Below, piece by piece: positions 1 to 8,835 of a stretch of 64,000 nt of DNA (positions within the stretch are counted from its first letter, which is position 1; each line of letters opens with the position of its first letter). The DNA is taken from the NCBI RefSeq assembly GCF_019613955.1, contig NZ_CP080443.1, forward strand, positions 2,465,001-2,529,000. The letters are read 5' to 3'. Below the pieces are notes generated by a model, which made no database searches, was not told the origin of the DNA, and saw only the letters and a list, made by a program, of their open reading frames with translations. This stretch comes from Chryseobacterium sp. LJ668 (lineage in GTDB: Bacteria; Bacteroidota; Bacteroidia; Flavobacteriales; Weeksellaceae). A program made the position numbers and the translations under genes.

Positions 1-118
1 AAATCACAAATATTAATATATGAAATACTAATTTCTTTATCGTTTGATTACAATTTTTTTCCGAAGTTAAATCATGCTTTGATTTTAAAAAAAAATTCTG
101 ATATAGTTCTCCGTGTAT

Positions 119-1048
119 TTACTCGTTTCCGGGCAGATTTTTGTTCTTCTTTTTATAGAAATGATAAACGATACCTGCAATCAGGAATAACGGCCAAAGC
201 GGGAGGATAAAAAGAAAGATTGAAGTGATGACACTCCATCCTGAAGAGACTGCGGCCAACGATTTTGACCCGAAACTTTGAGGCCTATTATTTATTATAT
301 AATTTTCATCAGTTCCGTACAGTGTAATTTCAACATCACATAAAGTATTGTTGATAAAATCCTGGCCAGAGACATCAATCCCTTTGTTTTCTACCTTTCC
401 TATGTGTTGGCTCAAATCTTCCATTAAATAATCAAATTTCTGAATAGGAACCTTTACCTTGAGATAAGCAATTTTTTTATCGTTGTTATTTAAAGAAATA
501 TTTTCACTTTTTATAAAACCGTCATATTTTTGTACCTGGTCCTTCACGATTTCTTTTGCAGTTTCAGCATCGTCAACAATCAATTCTAAGAGTCCGGTTT
601 TAGTCATCTTGTTTTTCGAAACTTTAGTTTCGAAGTTATCCTTTTTCGGGTAGTCTTTATAGATAACCTTAGTTTCTTTGATGATTTTGGGAGAAGGAAT
701 ATTTACGACAATCTTTTCTGAATTTTTCTTTGAAGAATCCTTTTTCTCAATTTTAGACTCCAGTTTCATGTTGGTTATTTTATCTGATAAAGAATCGATA
801 GTTTTTGAAGTAGACTCTATCTTTTCTGTGACTTCGGTTTTTGTTTTTTCGAAATCTTTAATTTTAATACTCGCAGAATCGAAAACAGCTTCTGCACTAT
901 TCTGAACGGCGTCTACTTTTTTACTTACATCTGCAACTGTATTGTCTGCCGAGTTAATCATGTTTTCCACCGGAGATTGGGTAGCTTCTCCTTTTTTACA
1001 CATGATAAAAGTGCTTGATACAGCAACTAATAAAAAATACTTTTTCAT
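119..1048 (-). CDS. DUF4349 domain lipoprotein
   Basis: 309-residue protein with a lipoprotein signal: a hydrophobic N-terminus ending in FIMC, lipidated Cys at about residue 17. Residues about 45-115 are rich in Lys, Glu and Ser and likely form a coiled coil. The segment at about 150-250 (TGLLELIVDDAETAKEIV, then a KVPIQKFD stretch) matches the DUF4349 family pattern. A single transmembrane helix lies near residues 270-293, followed by a basic tail. Known DUF4349 proteins are membrane-anchored and of unknown function. It stands alone and is divergent from the next gene. Confidence 0.8.
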   Translation of the reverse strand: MKKYFLLVAVSSTFIMCKKGEATQSPVENMINSADNTVADVSKKVDAVQNSAEAVFDSASIKIKDFEKTKTEVTEKIESTSKTIDSLSDKITNMKLESKIEKKDSSKKNSEKIVVNIPSPKIIKETKVIYKDYPKKDNFETKVSKNKMTKTGLLELIVDDAETAKEIVKDQVQKYDGFIKSENISLNNNDKKIAYLKVKVPIQKFDYLMEDLSQHIGKVENKGIDVSGQDFINNTLCDVEITLYGTDENYIINNRPQSFGSKSLAAVSSGWSVITSIFLFILPLWPLFLIAGIVYHFYKKKNKNLPGNE

Positions 1049-1151
1049 AAGACTATTTTTTTGTTGAAGTAAAATTAGACAGTTGGAAGATTCTTAATTT
1101 GTAAAAGAAATGTATGATTCGAGTAAATTTTTATCAGTTTGATAATCAGTA

Positions 1152-1183
1152 TTTTGTAAAATTGTTTTTTTAATTTTACAAAA
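1152..1183. repeat. 12-bp perfect inverted repeat in divergent intergenic region
   Basis: TTTTGTAAAATT (1152-1163) is the exact reverse complement of AATTTTACAAAA (1172-1183), with an 8-nt T-rich loop. It lies between two divergent genes, so it is not an obvious terminator. It could be an operator, but AT-rich DNA produces some such repeats by chance. Confidence 0.45.
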
Positions 1184-1222
1184 ATTTTAGTTAAATGTTA
1201 AAATAGTTAAAAAAAAATATTC

Positions 1223-1250
1223 TTTGGAAATATAATAATAATTACCTTTG
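1223..1250 (+). promoter_or_regulatory. Putative Bacteroidota promoter (TTTG-N16-TACCTTTG)
   Basis: TACCTTTG at 1243-1250 matches the -7 consensus TAnnTTTG. A TTTG at 1223-1226 sits somewhat closer than the usual -33 spacing. Transcription would begin near 1256, just before the lipoprotein start at 1269. Confidence 0.5.
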
Positions 1251-1268
1251 CCTATTGAGACTTTAATA

Positions 1269-1766
1269 ATGAAATGCACTTTATTGCTGGTATTATCATT
1301 TTTAATATCTGCTACTGGATTCAGTTGCAGAAATGTTCCCATGACAAAAGGTGAGCTTAAACCAGAATCATCCCGGAAAATGCAAGGTAATACAATCAGT
1401 TTTTCAGAAGTGAGGAGAGCCAACCGTAGTGTCAATCTAGGTGAATATTCAATCATTAAAGATTTCAGTGAGACCGTTAAGTTATACAGTCAGCTGGACG
1501 AAAAAAAGTTTTCAAGATCTGAACCCGTACCGACATTATCTGATGATGAGTATTTTCTTGTATTAAAGCCGAAATTGAAAAAAGAAAAATACGGAGATGT
1601 TGAAGTAATGAAAATGGAGCTTAAAAATAATATCCTGAATATATATTATAAAGAAGTAACTAACAGCGAATATATTTCAAACAAACAAAAGAACCCTATA
1701 CTGATACTAAGAGTCAGCGGAAAAGTACCCTTGTCTGCAAAACTTGTGTTAAATAAAAATAATTAA
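1269..1766 (+). CDS. Small putative lipoprotein, unknown function
   Basis: The ATG at 1269 is preferred over an upstream in-frame start at 1248, because it begins a clean signal (MKCTLLLVLSFLISATGFSC) ending in a Cys that could be lipidated, and because the earlier start would overlap the likely promoter. The remaining ~145 residues are polar and include a Lys-rich beta-type C-terminal half. I do not recognise the family. The stop is 7 nt before the M12B metalloprotease start, so the two are probably co-transcribed, which suggests a periplasmic or surface role linked to that protease (inference). Confidence 0.65.
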   Translation: MKCTLLLVLSFLISATGFSCRNVPMTKGELKPESSRKMQGNTISFSEVRRANRSVNLGEYSIIKDFSETVKLYSQLDEKKFSRSEPVPTLSDDEYFLVLKPKLKKEKYGDVEVMKMELKNNILNIYYKEVTNSEYISNKQKNPILILRVSGKVPLSAKLVLNKNN

Positions 1767-1773
1767 AAAAAAT

Positions 1774-4173
1774 ATGAAGAAAAAACTACTCCTTCTGAGC
1801 ACCCTGCTTGTATTTTCAGCTGCAGGATTTGCCCAGCAAAATAACTGGACGAAATTTACGTCACAAGTGGAGAGTGAAGTTCGTGAGAATAATGTTAGAA
1901 TAACAGGAGTTTCTCTATTTTCACTCAATATCACTGATATCAAAAATCAGCTTAAAAATGCTCCGGATAGAAATGCATACCCGTCAACAAAAGGTGTCCT
2001 TCTGAGTTTTCCGAATGCTTCGGGAAATTTCGACACCTATGAGGTATATGAATCATCCACAATGCATCCTGATCTTCAGAACAGATATTCTGAAGTAAGA
2101 TCTTACTTAGGATTTAAAAAAGGAGATCAATCATCAATGATCAGATTTACCATTGATCCTTACTTTGGATTTAACGGGATGATAAGAAATGATGATGGAA
2201 TTTCTTATATAGATTCTCATACTACTGACAATCAGGTTTATAAAGTATACGACAGAAAAAATGCTATATCTTTAGACCGTTTTGACTGTCTGTTTAATGG
2301 AAATAGTGAGTTAAAAGATGCTGTCAATGCACAAAAAACGGTGGTTGACGGCCTTAAAAGAACCTATCGATTAGCAATTTCCACAACAACCGAATATACT
2401 GCTTATATTGCAGGACAAGCCGGTGTAGGAACAGGAACAGATGCTCAGAAAAAAGCAGCAGTTCTTGCAGCTGTCAATTTAGTTGTTACACGTCTGAACG
2501 AAGTTTTTGAAAAAGATGTTTCTGTAAAGCTGCAGCTTATTGCCAATACAGATACATTATTCTTTATAAGCACCGATACATTTGATACACTGAATGCAAG
2601 CCAGATGCTTAATGAAAATATAACAGTTACCAATAATGTTATAGGTGCTGCAAATTATGACATTGGCCACTTGTTTTTCCGTGCAACTGCAGGAAATGAC
2701 AATGGGTTAGCGGCTACACCTTCAATATGCGGAAATAGTAAAGCTGGTGGAGTTACAGGTTCAGCAATTCCTGTAGGGGATCCTTTTGTTATAGATTTTG
2801 TTGCGCATGAGATGGGCCATCAGTTTGGAGCGATGCATACGCAGAATAATAACTGTAACAGAAATGTTCCTACCACGGTAGAACCTGGAAGCGCAAGTTC
2901 TATTATGGGTTATGCAGGTATCTGTCCTCCAAATGTTCAAAATAATAGTGATGCTTATTTCCATGCAGTAAGTATCAACGAAATGTACATAAGACTAACT
3001 ACAGGTTCTACAGCGGTCTGTGGTGTAAAAACCCCAACAACGAATGTAGAGCCGATTGTAAATGCTGGTTTGGATAAAAGTATTCCTAAAAGCACACCAT
3101 TTGTATTAACAGCTACTGCAACTGATGCTAATAATGATCCACTTACTTATACTTGGGAACAAATTGATGCAGGTGTTGCTACGATGCCTCCTGTTTCTAC
3201 AAACACTGTGGGTCCGTTATTCAGATCATTGAGTCCTACGACTTCTCCGTTAAGATATTTCCCGAAATTGTCAACGATTGTAAATCCTGCTCAGGTAACT
3301 ACGTGGGAGGTGCTTTCATCTATAGCAAGAACGCTTAATTTTTCAGTTTTGGTAAGAGATAATAATCCGGTAGGAGGACAAACTGGGCGTGACGATGTAA
3401 AACTTACAGTAGTAGATACTGCAGGACCTTTTATTGTTACCTCGCAAAATACTGCAGGTGTTGTCTGGAATGAAGGTCAGGTACAAACAATTACTTGGAA
3501 CGTTGCTAATACAACCGCAGCTCCCGTAAGTACGCCAAATGTAACCATATTATTATCAAAAGATGGTGGTCTTACATTCCCTACTGTTTTAGTGGCAAGT
3601 ACACCCAATAGTGGAAGCTATAGCTATACGGTTCCGGGTGGGCTTGGTACAGTCACTAATAATGCAAGAATTATGGTGAAAGCAGTGGACAATGTGTTTT
3701 TAAATGTTAATTCACAAAACTTCACAATCAATTCTTCGGCAGTTGTTATTCCTCCAGGCGGTGGTAATCCAGGCGGTGGTAATCCTGGTGGTGGTAATCC
3801 GGGCGGTCCTGGTAGTCCAGGAAGTCCAGGAAGTCCAGGTACACCTGGAAGCCCTCAATCTCCAATTTTCCAGGGTATGATGATTTATCCGGTTCCTTCA
3901 AATGACGGATACGTATACATTAAAACAGATTTCCCTCCGAAATTTGATGCAAACAGACTTCCTAGTCCTTACAAAGTGACGTATGAAATCTATGCAATGG
4001 ACGGAAGATTGGTTGTGCCAATGAGAACAAGACACATTTTCTCAAGAACGGTTGATAACAGAGCTGATGAGAAAATTGATTTAAGAACTCTTCCAACAGA
4101 AGCTTACATGATTCATGTAACAGTAGATGACGAGAAGATTGTTAAAAAATTATTGATGCTGCATAAGAAGTAG
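1774..4173 (+). CDS. Secreted reprolysin-like (M12B) metalloprotease with T9SS type A sorting domain
   Basis: 799 residues. The signal peptide ends at about residue 20 (SAAGFAQQ). A prodomain-like region runs to about 200, followed by a metzincin catalytic domain with HEMGHQFGAMH: zinc ligands His345, His349 and His355, catalytic Glu346, and a Met-turn in SSIMGYAG. Two Ig/REJ-like beta domains follow (about 425-545 and 550-650), then a low-complexity Gly/Pro linker (GGGNPGG repeats, then GSPGSPG) and a C-terminal T9SS type A sorting domain of about 95 residues beginning near MMIYPVPSNDG. It is predicted to be exported by the type IX system and to degrade extracellular protein. It probably shares a transcript with the preceding lipoprotein and ends at a strong terminator. 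Confidence 0.92.
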   Translation: MKKKLLLLSTLLVFSAAGFAQQNNWTKFTSQVESEVRENNVRITGVSLFSLNITDIKNQLKNAPDRNAYPSTKGVLLSFPNASGNFDTYEVYESSTMHPDLQNRYSEVRSYLGFKKGDQSSMIRFTIDPYFGFNGMIRNDDGISYIDSHTTDNQVYKVYDRKNAISLDRFDCLFNGNSELKDAVNAQKTVVDGLKRTYRLAISTTTEYTAYIAGQAGVGTGTDAQKKAAVLAAVNLVVTRLNEVFEKDVSVKLQLIANTDTLFFISTDTFDTLNASQMLNENITVTNNVIGAANYDIGHLFFRATAGNDNGLAATPSICGNSKAGGVTGSAIPVGDPFVIDFVAHEMGHQFGAMHTQNNNCNRNVPTTVEPGSASSIMGYAGICPPNVQNNSDAYFHAVSINEMYIRLTTGSTAVCGVKTPTTNVEPIVNAGLDKSIPKSTPFVLTATATDANNDPLTYTWEQIDAGVATMPPVSTNTVGPLFRSLSPTTSPLRYFPKLSTIVNPAQVTTWEVLSSIARTLNFSVLVRDNNPVGGQTGRDDVKLTVVDTAGPFIVTSQNTAGVVWNEGQVQTITWNVANTTAAPVSTPNVTILLSKDGGLTFPTVLVASTPNSGSYSYTVPGGLGTVTNNARIMVKAVDNVFLNVNSQNFTINSSAVVIPPGGGNPGGGNPGGGNPGGPGSPGSPGSPGTPGSPQSPIFQGMMIYPVPSNDGYVYIKTDFPPKFDANRLPSPYKVTYEIYAMDGRLVVPMRTRHIFSRTVDNRADEKIDLRTLPTEAYMIHVTVDDEKIVKKLLMLHKK

Positions 4174-4190
4174 TACATTAATATTCATAA

Positions 4191-4220
4191 AAAAACCGTT
4201 CAAGTGAACGGTTTTTTTTA
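4191..4220. terminator. Bidirectional intrinsic terminator
   Basis: A 12-bp perfect stem, AAAAACCGTTCA (4191-4202) with TGAACGGTTTTT (4205-4216), followed by T residues on both strands. It serves the metalloprotease on the plus strand and prfC, which ends at 4239, on the minus strand. Confidence 0.85.
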
Positions 4221-4238
4221 TGCTTAAAAATTGATATA

Positions 4239-5834
4239 TTAATTCTGTTTAAACTCACTGATGAAATGCAACTTCACATTTGGGAATTTTTCCTGTGTCA
4301 TATGAATCGTAAAAGAAGAATCAGCTAAAAACACCAACTGATTGTATTTGTCTCTTGCCATGAATCTCTGCTTTAATCTTGCAAACTCTTTAAATTCCTC
4401 AGATTTTTCATCAGCTTCTATCCAGCAAGCCTTATGCATAGAAAGTGGCTCATAAGTACATTTTGCTCCATATTCATGCTCCAAACGATATTGGATAACC
4501 TCATATTGAAGCGCACCTACTGTTCCGATAATTTTTCTGTTATTCATTTCAAGTGTAAATAACTGAGCAACACCTTCATCCATCAGCTGATCGATACCTT
4601 TCGCCAATTGTTTAGCCTTTAACGGATCATTATTATTAATATATCTGAAATGTTCAGGAGAGAAACTCGGAATTCCTTTGAAACTTATTTTTTCACCCCC
4701 CGTCAAAGTATCACCTATTCTGAAACTCCCCGTATCATGAAGTCCGACAATATCTCCGGGGAAACTTTCGTCTACCACTTCTTTTTTATCGGCAAAAAAT
4801 GCATTCGGAGATGAAAATTTCATCTTTTTACCTTCTCTTACCAGAAGATAATTTTCATTTCTTTTAAACGTTCCTGAAACAATTTTTACGAAAGCCAGAC
4901 GGTCTCTGTGTTTGGGATCCATATTGGCGTGAATTTTAAAAACAAATCCTGTAAAAGCATTTTCTTCAGGTTTTACCATACGTGTTTCGCTTTCTTTAGG
5001 CTGTGGCTTCGGAGCAATTTCAATGAAGGCATCCAATAATTCACGAACCCCAAAATTATTTAAAGCCGAACCAAAGAAAACAGGCTGAAGATCACCATTC
5101 AGATAATCTTCGCGGCTGAATTCCGGATAAACAGATTGTATTAATTCTAATTCTTCCCTTAAATTCTGTGCGGCTTTTGCACCGATGATTTCATCGATCG
5201 TAGGATCGTTGATGTCATCAAATTTGATTGCTTCACCAACTTTTTGTTTCTTTTCCTCTAAAAATAACTGAATATTGTTTTCCCAGATGTTATAAATTCC
5301 CTGAAAATCAGCTCCCATCCCAATCGGAAGTGAAAGAGGAATCACTCTTAAGCCTAATTTTTGCTCAACCTCATCCAAAAGATCAAAGGCATCTTTACCT
5401 TCACGGTCAAGCTTATTAATGAATACCAACATCGGGATATTCCTCATTCTGCAAACCTTTACCAGTTTTTCGGTTTGTTCCTCAACACCTTTAGCAACGT
5501 CAATCACAACGATTACAGAATCTACGGCAGTCAAAGTTCTATAAGTATCTTCGGCAAAATCTTTGTGGCCGGGTGTGTCGAGAATATTGATTTTATATCC
5601 CTTATATTCAAATGCCAATACGGAAGTCGCAACGGAGATTCCTCTCTGTCTTTCGATTTCCATAAAGTCGGAGGTAGCCCCTTTTTTAATTTTATTCGAT
5701 TTTACAGCTCCTGCTTCCTGAATAGCTCCACCAAAAAGAAGCAACTTTTCTGTAAGTGTAGTTTTTCCTGCATCGGGGTGAGAAATAATTCCGAATGTTT
5801 TTCTTTTCTCTATTTCTTTGAGTAAATCTGACAT
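4239..5834 (-). CDS. prfC: Peptide chain release factor 3
   Basis: 531 residues, close to the usual length for RF3. This is a translational GTPase that recycles RF1 and RF2 from post-termination ribosomes. The P-loop is seen in ISHPDAGKTTLTEK (G1), switch II in DTPGHKDF (G3), and NKLD (G4). The RF3-type domains II and III follow, including GTVGALQYEV and a C-terminal QEKFPN motif. The ATG at 5834 (MSDLLKEIEKRKTFG) fits the family N-terminus. The longer in-frame extension to 5936 would reach into the MFS gene and has no RF3 counterpart. It lies 49 nt downstream of that gene and may be co-transcribed. Confidence 0.97.
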   Translation of the reverse strand: MSDLLKEIEKRKTFGIISHPDAGKTTLTEKLLLFGGAIQEAGAVKSNKIKKGATSDFMEIERQRGISVATSVLAFEYKGYKINILDTPGHKDFAEDTYRTLTAVDSVIVVIDVAKGVEEQTEKLVKVCRMRNIPMLVFINKLDREGKDAFDLLDEVEQKLGLRVIPLSLPIGMGADFQGIYNIWENNIQLFLEEKKQKVGEAIKFDDINDPTIDEIIGAKAAQNLREELELIQSVYPEFSREDYLNGDLQPVFFGSALNNFGVRELLDAFIEIAPKPQPKESETRMVKPEENAFTGFVFKIHANMDPKHRDRLAFVKIVSGTFKRNENYLLVREGKKMKFSSPNAFFADKKEVVDESFPGDIVGLHDTGSFRIGDTLTGGEKISFKGIPSFSPEHFRYINNNDPLKAKQLAKGIDQLMDEGVAQLFTLEMNNRKIIGTVGALQYEVIQYRLEHEYGAKCTYEPLSMHKACWIEADEKSEEFKEFARLKQRFMARDKYNQLVFLADSSFTIHMTQEKFPNVKLHFISEFKQN

Positions 5835-5883
5835 AGTGTATTTTGAATTTGCAAAAATCGTTATTTTTATCGGATTCTGAAAA

Positions 5884-7083
5884 TCAGATTTGAGACTTGT
5901 TAAAACCGGTGATGGTTTTAAGATAATAAGCAACACATAAACCGATCACAACCATCACTGTACTGAATGGAAAGATATAGCTCATACCCCAAATATCCGC
6001 AACACCACCAATTAGCGGACCAGCAACACCCAGCGAAAGATCAATAAAAAGGCCGTAACCTGCCAATGCAGAACCCTGACTGGATGGCGAAACGCTTTTA
6101 ATAGCAACTACTCCCAGCGCAGGGAAAATTAAAGAAAACCCTAAACCCGTCACTCCGGCTCCTAAAAGTGCCATCTCAGAATTGGTGGCAAGTGAAATGA
6201 TTAAAAGTCCGATTGTTTCTACTACGAGACAGGCAATAGCAACCTTGATTCCTCCGAAATTATTGATTACATTACTGAAAACTAACCTTCCTGCAACAAA
6301 TAATCCTCCGAAAACGGTGAGACAAAGCGCTCCGTTATTCCAGTGAAAATAATTGTAATACAATGTAATGAACGTTGAGATGCTTGCAAAACCAATTCCA
6401 CCTAAAGCCAGACAAATTCCGAAAGGAGAAACTTTACCTAGAACTTTCCAAAACGATTGAGAATCATGAGTATGAGAATTGGTGTAGTTTAATTTCATTT
6501 TGGCAAAAACATAACCAAGAATTCCGATCAGAATAGAAATGATTCCAATGCCATAAAGACCAAATTTTTGTTCGATAAAGACTCCTGATGAAGCTCCGAT
6601 TGCCAAAGCACCATAACAGGCAACACCGTTGTACGAAATAATTTTTGCGGTATGCTTTTCGCCTAAGGCCATAATTGCCCAATTGATAGGACTTGCACCA
6701 ATCATTCCTTCTCCGCAACCAGTCAGCAGTCGTGTTATAATTAGAAAACCTAAACTAATCAATGGTGAAAGTTTAAAATAATATGCTGAAATTAGGAAAA
6801 TGCCGGTTACTGAAAAGCTAATCATGCTGAATAAGACAGCAGGTTTCGGACCTTTTCCATCGATGATTTTTCCGGAATAAGCTCTTAGAAAAAATGTTGC
6901 AATATATTGTAAGCTGATAACAAGTCCTGCAATAACCAGATTGAAACCTAGATTTTTACTAATGAAAATCGGTAAAACAGACAGCGATAAACCGATAATG
7001 AAATATCCTAAAAATGTGAAACCAACGTAAGAAAATAAAGATAAATTAACATTTGATGACTTGGCTGCATAACTCATATTCAT
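5884..7083 (-). CDS. MFS transporter (arabinose-efflux/multidrug type)
   Basis: About 399 residues with 12 predicted hydrophobic helices and a typical MFS layout: an early RAYSGKIIDGKGPKP loop between helices 2 and 3 (the MFS signature A region), and a second half beginning after the polar NSHTHDSQS loop. Substrate is not determinable. The furthest upstream in-frame ATG (7119) is rejected because a consensus -7 box at 7097-7104 lies between it and ATG 7083. ATG 7077 (MSYAAKSS) is an equally possible start. Likely an exporter in the inner membrane, possibly sharing a transcript with prfC. Confidence 0.85.
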   Translation of the reverse strand: MNMSYAAKSSNVNLSLFSYVGFTFLGYFIIGLSLSVLPIFISKNLGFNLVIAGLVISLQYIATFFLRAYSGKIIDGKGPKPAVLFSMISFSVTGIFLISAYYFKLSPLISLGFLIITRLLTGCGEGMIGASPINWAIMALGEKHTAKIISYNGVACYGALAIGASSGVFIEQKFGLYGIGIISILIGILGYVFAKMKLNYTNSHTHDSQSFWKVLGKVSPFGICLALGGIGFASISTFITLYYNYFHWNNGALCLTVFGGLFVAGRLVFSNVINNFGGIKVAIACLVVETIGLLIISLATNSEMALLGAGVTGLGFSLIFPALGVVAIKSVSPSSQGSALAGYGLFIDLSLGVAGPLIGGVADIWGMSYIFPFSTVMVVIGLCVAYYLKTITGFNKSQI

Positions 7084-7096
7084 AAAAATTAAGGTG

Positions 7097-7104
7097 CAAA
7101 GATA
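7097..7104 (-). promoter_or_regulatory. -7 promoter box for the MFS gene
   Basis: Read on the minus strand, the sequence is TATCTTTG, an exact TAnnTTTG match. Transcription would start near 7090, giving a very short leader. This box decides the start of the MFS gene. Confidence 0.55.
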
Positions 7105-7204
7105 CTGCGGAAAAATCATTTAAAACCGATTATAAGTTTTAATAGATAAGATTTATAACCAAAGATTTGAAGTAGCTTTACTATATCATATTCATAAAAT
7201 CAAT

Positions 7205-7212
7205 TATATTTG
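7205..7212 (+). promoter_or_regulatory. -7 promoter box for CPBP protease gene
   Basis: TATATTTG matches the TAnnTTTG consensus and lies 16 nt before the ATG at 7229. No clear -33 TTG was seen. Confidence 0.5.
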
Positions 7213-7228
7213 TTCCATAAATTTAAAC

Positions 7229-8059
7229 ATGGAAAGCAGCAAATATCCCAACTTCAAATTCACATGGCTTGGAGGTCTTATTTTATTCGCAGGTTTTGTG
7301 GTAGGTTCCGTGGCAGTAGGGTTTTTTAATGTTTTCTGGATGTTGGTTTTTAAAGAAAACCTGCAGTATAAAGACTGGTTTCTGATGGCTTCTAATGCAG
7401 TTGTATTTTTGTCTTCTATAGCTTTTTTTGATTTTTTTGTTGTCAGAATCACTACCAAAAAGAAACTGAATTTCAATTTTTCTCCTACTAATTTTTATAC
7501 ATATTTCCTTATATTTCCCATGATGCTTGGGATGATGTTCATTGGCGAATTTGTCACTTCTCAAATTCCAATTACAGGCCCGTTTTTCGGGAAATACTAT
7601 GATTTTTTTACGGATTTGATGAGTCAACTGACTGATAATCCTGTTGTTATGATTCTTACAGCAGTAATTATGGCGCCAATATTTGAAGAAATTATTTTCA
7701 GAGGAATTATTCAGAAAGGAATGATCAATAAAGGTGTTAAACCTTGGAAAGCAATCGTCATAGCCTCGATAATCTTCGGTCTGGTGCACGGAAATCCTTG
7801 GCAGTTCGTCGGCGCAATTCTTTTAGGTTGTGTGCTGGGTTTGGTATACTATAAAACCAAATCTCTGCTGTTACCAATGCTGCTTCATGGTTTCAACAAT
7901 CTTTGCTCTTCAATTTTAATATTGTATACAAAAAATGAAAGTTTTGGAGAAGCCTTTAAAGTTGCAGATTACATTATACTGATCATAGGAATCGTACTTT
8001 TTTCTCTGTTCTATTATTTATTTATGAAAAAATATAAAGTGCATTATTCTGAAATTTAA
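7229..8059 (+). CDS. CPBP family intramembrane glutamic endopeptidase
   Basis: 276-residue integral membrane protein with about eight hydrophobic segments. The CPBP (Abi/CAAX-protease-like) motifs are visible: EEIIFRG with the paired glutamates near residue 152, the FGLVHGN motif with His near residue 187, and the later LLLPMLLHGFNN. In this family the Glu and His residues form the intramembrane active site. Bacterial members are linked to processing of prenylated or other membrane proteins and to bacteriocin self-immunity. The specific substrate here is unknown. It is monocistronic by appearance. Confidence 0.88.
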   Translation: MESSKYPNFKFTWLGGLILFAGFVVGSVAVGFFNVFWMLVFKENLQYKDWFLMASNAVVFLSSIAFFDFFVVRITTKKKLNFNFSPTNFYTYFLIFPMMLGMMFIGEFVTSQIPITGPFFGKYYDFFTDLMSQLTDNPVVMILTAVIMAPIFEEIIFRGIIQKGMINKGVKPWKAIVIASIIFGLVHGNPWQFVGAILLGCVLGLVYYKTKSLLLPMLLHGFNNLCSSILILYTKNESFGEAFKVADYIILIIGIVLFSLFYYLFMKKYKVHYSEI

Positions 8060-8148
8060 TTTAATACAAACTTCACAAAGAATTGATGATGTAATTTGTA
8101 TGAAATCATTTCAGTCTGTACTTGAAATAAAAAAAATTAAAATCTATC

Positions 8149-8730
8149 ATGGAATTATTAGTTGCTACACACAACATACATAAAAAAGAAGAAATACAGC
8201 AGATTTTAAGCGATAGTTTTGTCGTTAAAAGCCTGACCGACTATAATATACACGATGAAATAGTAGAAGATGGTGATTCTTTCCACGCTAATGCATTAAT
8301 TAAAGCTAAATTTTGCTTTGAAAAAACAGGAATTCCAAGTTTGGGCGATGATAGCGGTTTGGTTGTAGAATCTCTTGACGGAAGACCGGGAATTTTTTCT
8401 GCACGTTATGCCGGAGATCATGATTTTGCAAAAAATATTGAAAAAGTTTTAAGCGAAATGGAAAATGTTGAAAACAGAAAAGCTTATTTCATTACTGTTT
8501 TATGTTATTACGACGAAAATGGTGCACAGTATTTTGAAGGCCGAGCTCCCGGAAATTTACTTACAGAAAATAAAGGCCAAAAAGGGTTTGGCTATGATCC
8601 TATTTTTGTTCCGGAAGGATATGAACTGACTTTTGCAGAGATGAATCCTGAAGATAAAAATCAAATCAGTCATAGAAAACAGGCTTTGGATTTGTTTCTA
8701 AAGTTCCTAAAATTGAAAGAAGATCTTTAG
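8149..8730 (+). CDS. rdgB: RdgB/HAM1 non-canonical purine NTP pyrophosphatase (dITP/XTP)
   Basis: 193 residues, matching the family length. It hydrolyses dITP, ITP and XTP to monophosphates, keeping deaminated purines out of DNA and RNA. Signature motifs are the N-terminal ATHNIHKKEEI, GDDSGLVVESLDGRPGIFSA (substrate pocket and catalytic acid), KGFGYDPIFVPEG and the C-terminal SHRKQAL. The ATG at 8149 gives the exact family start. A deoxyinosine glycosylase-like gene elsewhere in the window (54628) acts on the same type of lesion. Confidence 0.96.
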   Translation: MELLVATHNIHKKEEIQQILSDSFVVKSLTDYNIHDEIVEDGDSFHANALIKAKFCFEKTGIPSLGDDSGLVVESLDGRPGIFSARYAGDHDFAKNIEKVLSEMENVENRKAYFITVLCYYDENGAQYFEGRAPGNLLTENKGQKGFGYDPIFVPEGYELTFAEMNPEDKNQISHRKQALDLFLKFLKLKEDL

Positions 8731-8808
8731 TGCTAGATTAAAATTTAGATGATGCAAATCGCACAAAATAATGTCATTAATCTCAACATCAGCCTCAACC
8801 TTTTATCG

Positions 8809-8816
8809 TACATTTG
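8809..8816 (+). promoter_or_regulatory. -7 promoter box for rnz
   Basis: TACATTTG matches TAnnTTTG and lies 19 nt before the TTG start codon of rnz. Confidence 0.5.
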
Positions 8817-8835
8817 CCGGTAATAAACTTTTAAT

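Noticed and set aside
3757..3850. Short-period DNA repeat that could look like a CRISPR or VNTR
   Set aside because: The repeat is in frame and encodes the Gly/Pro linker of the metalloprotease. There are no spacers, and no cas genes are in the window.
5835..5936. N-terminal extension of prfC
   Set aside because: The extra 34 residues have no match in release factor 3 and overlap the end of the MFS gene. ATG 5834 gives the normal start.
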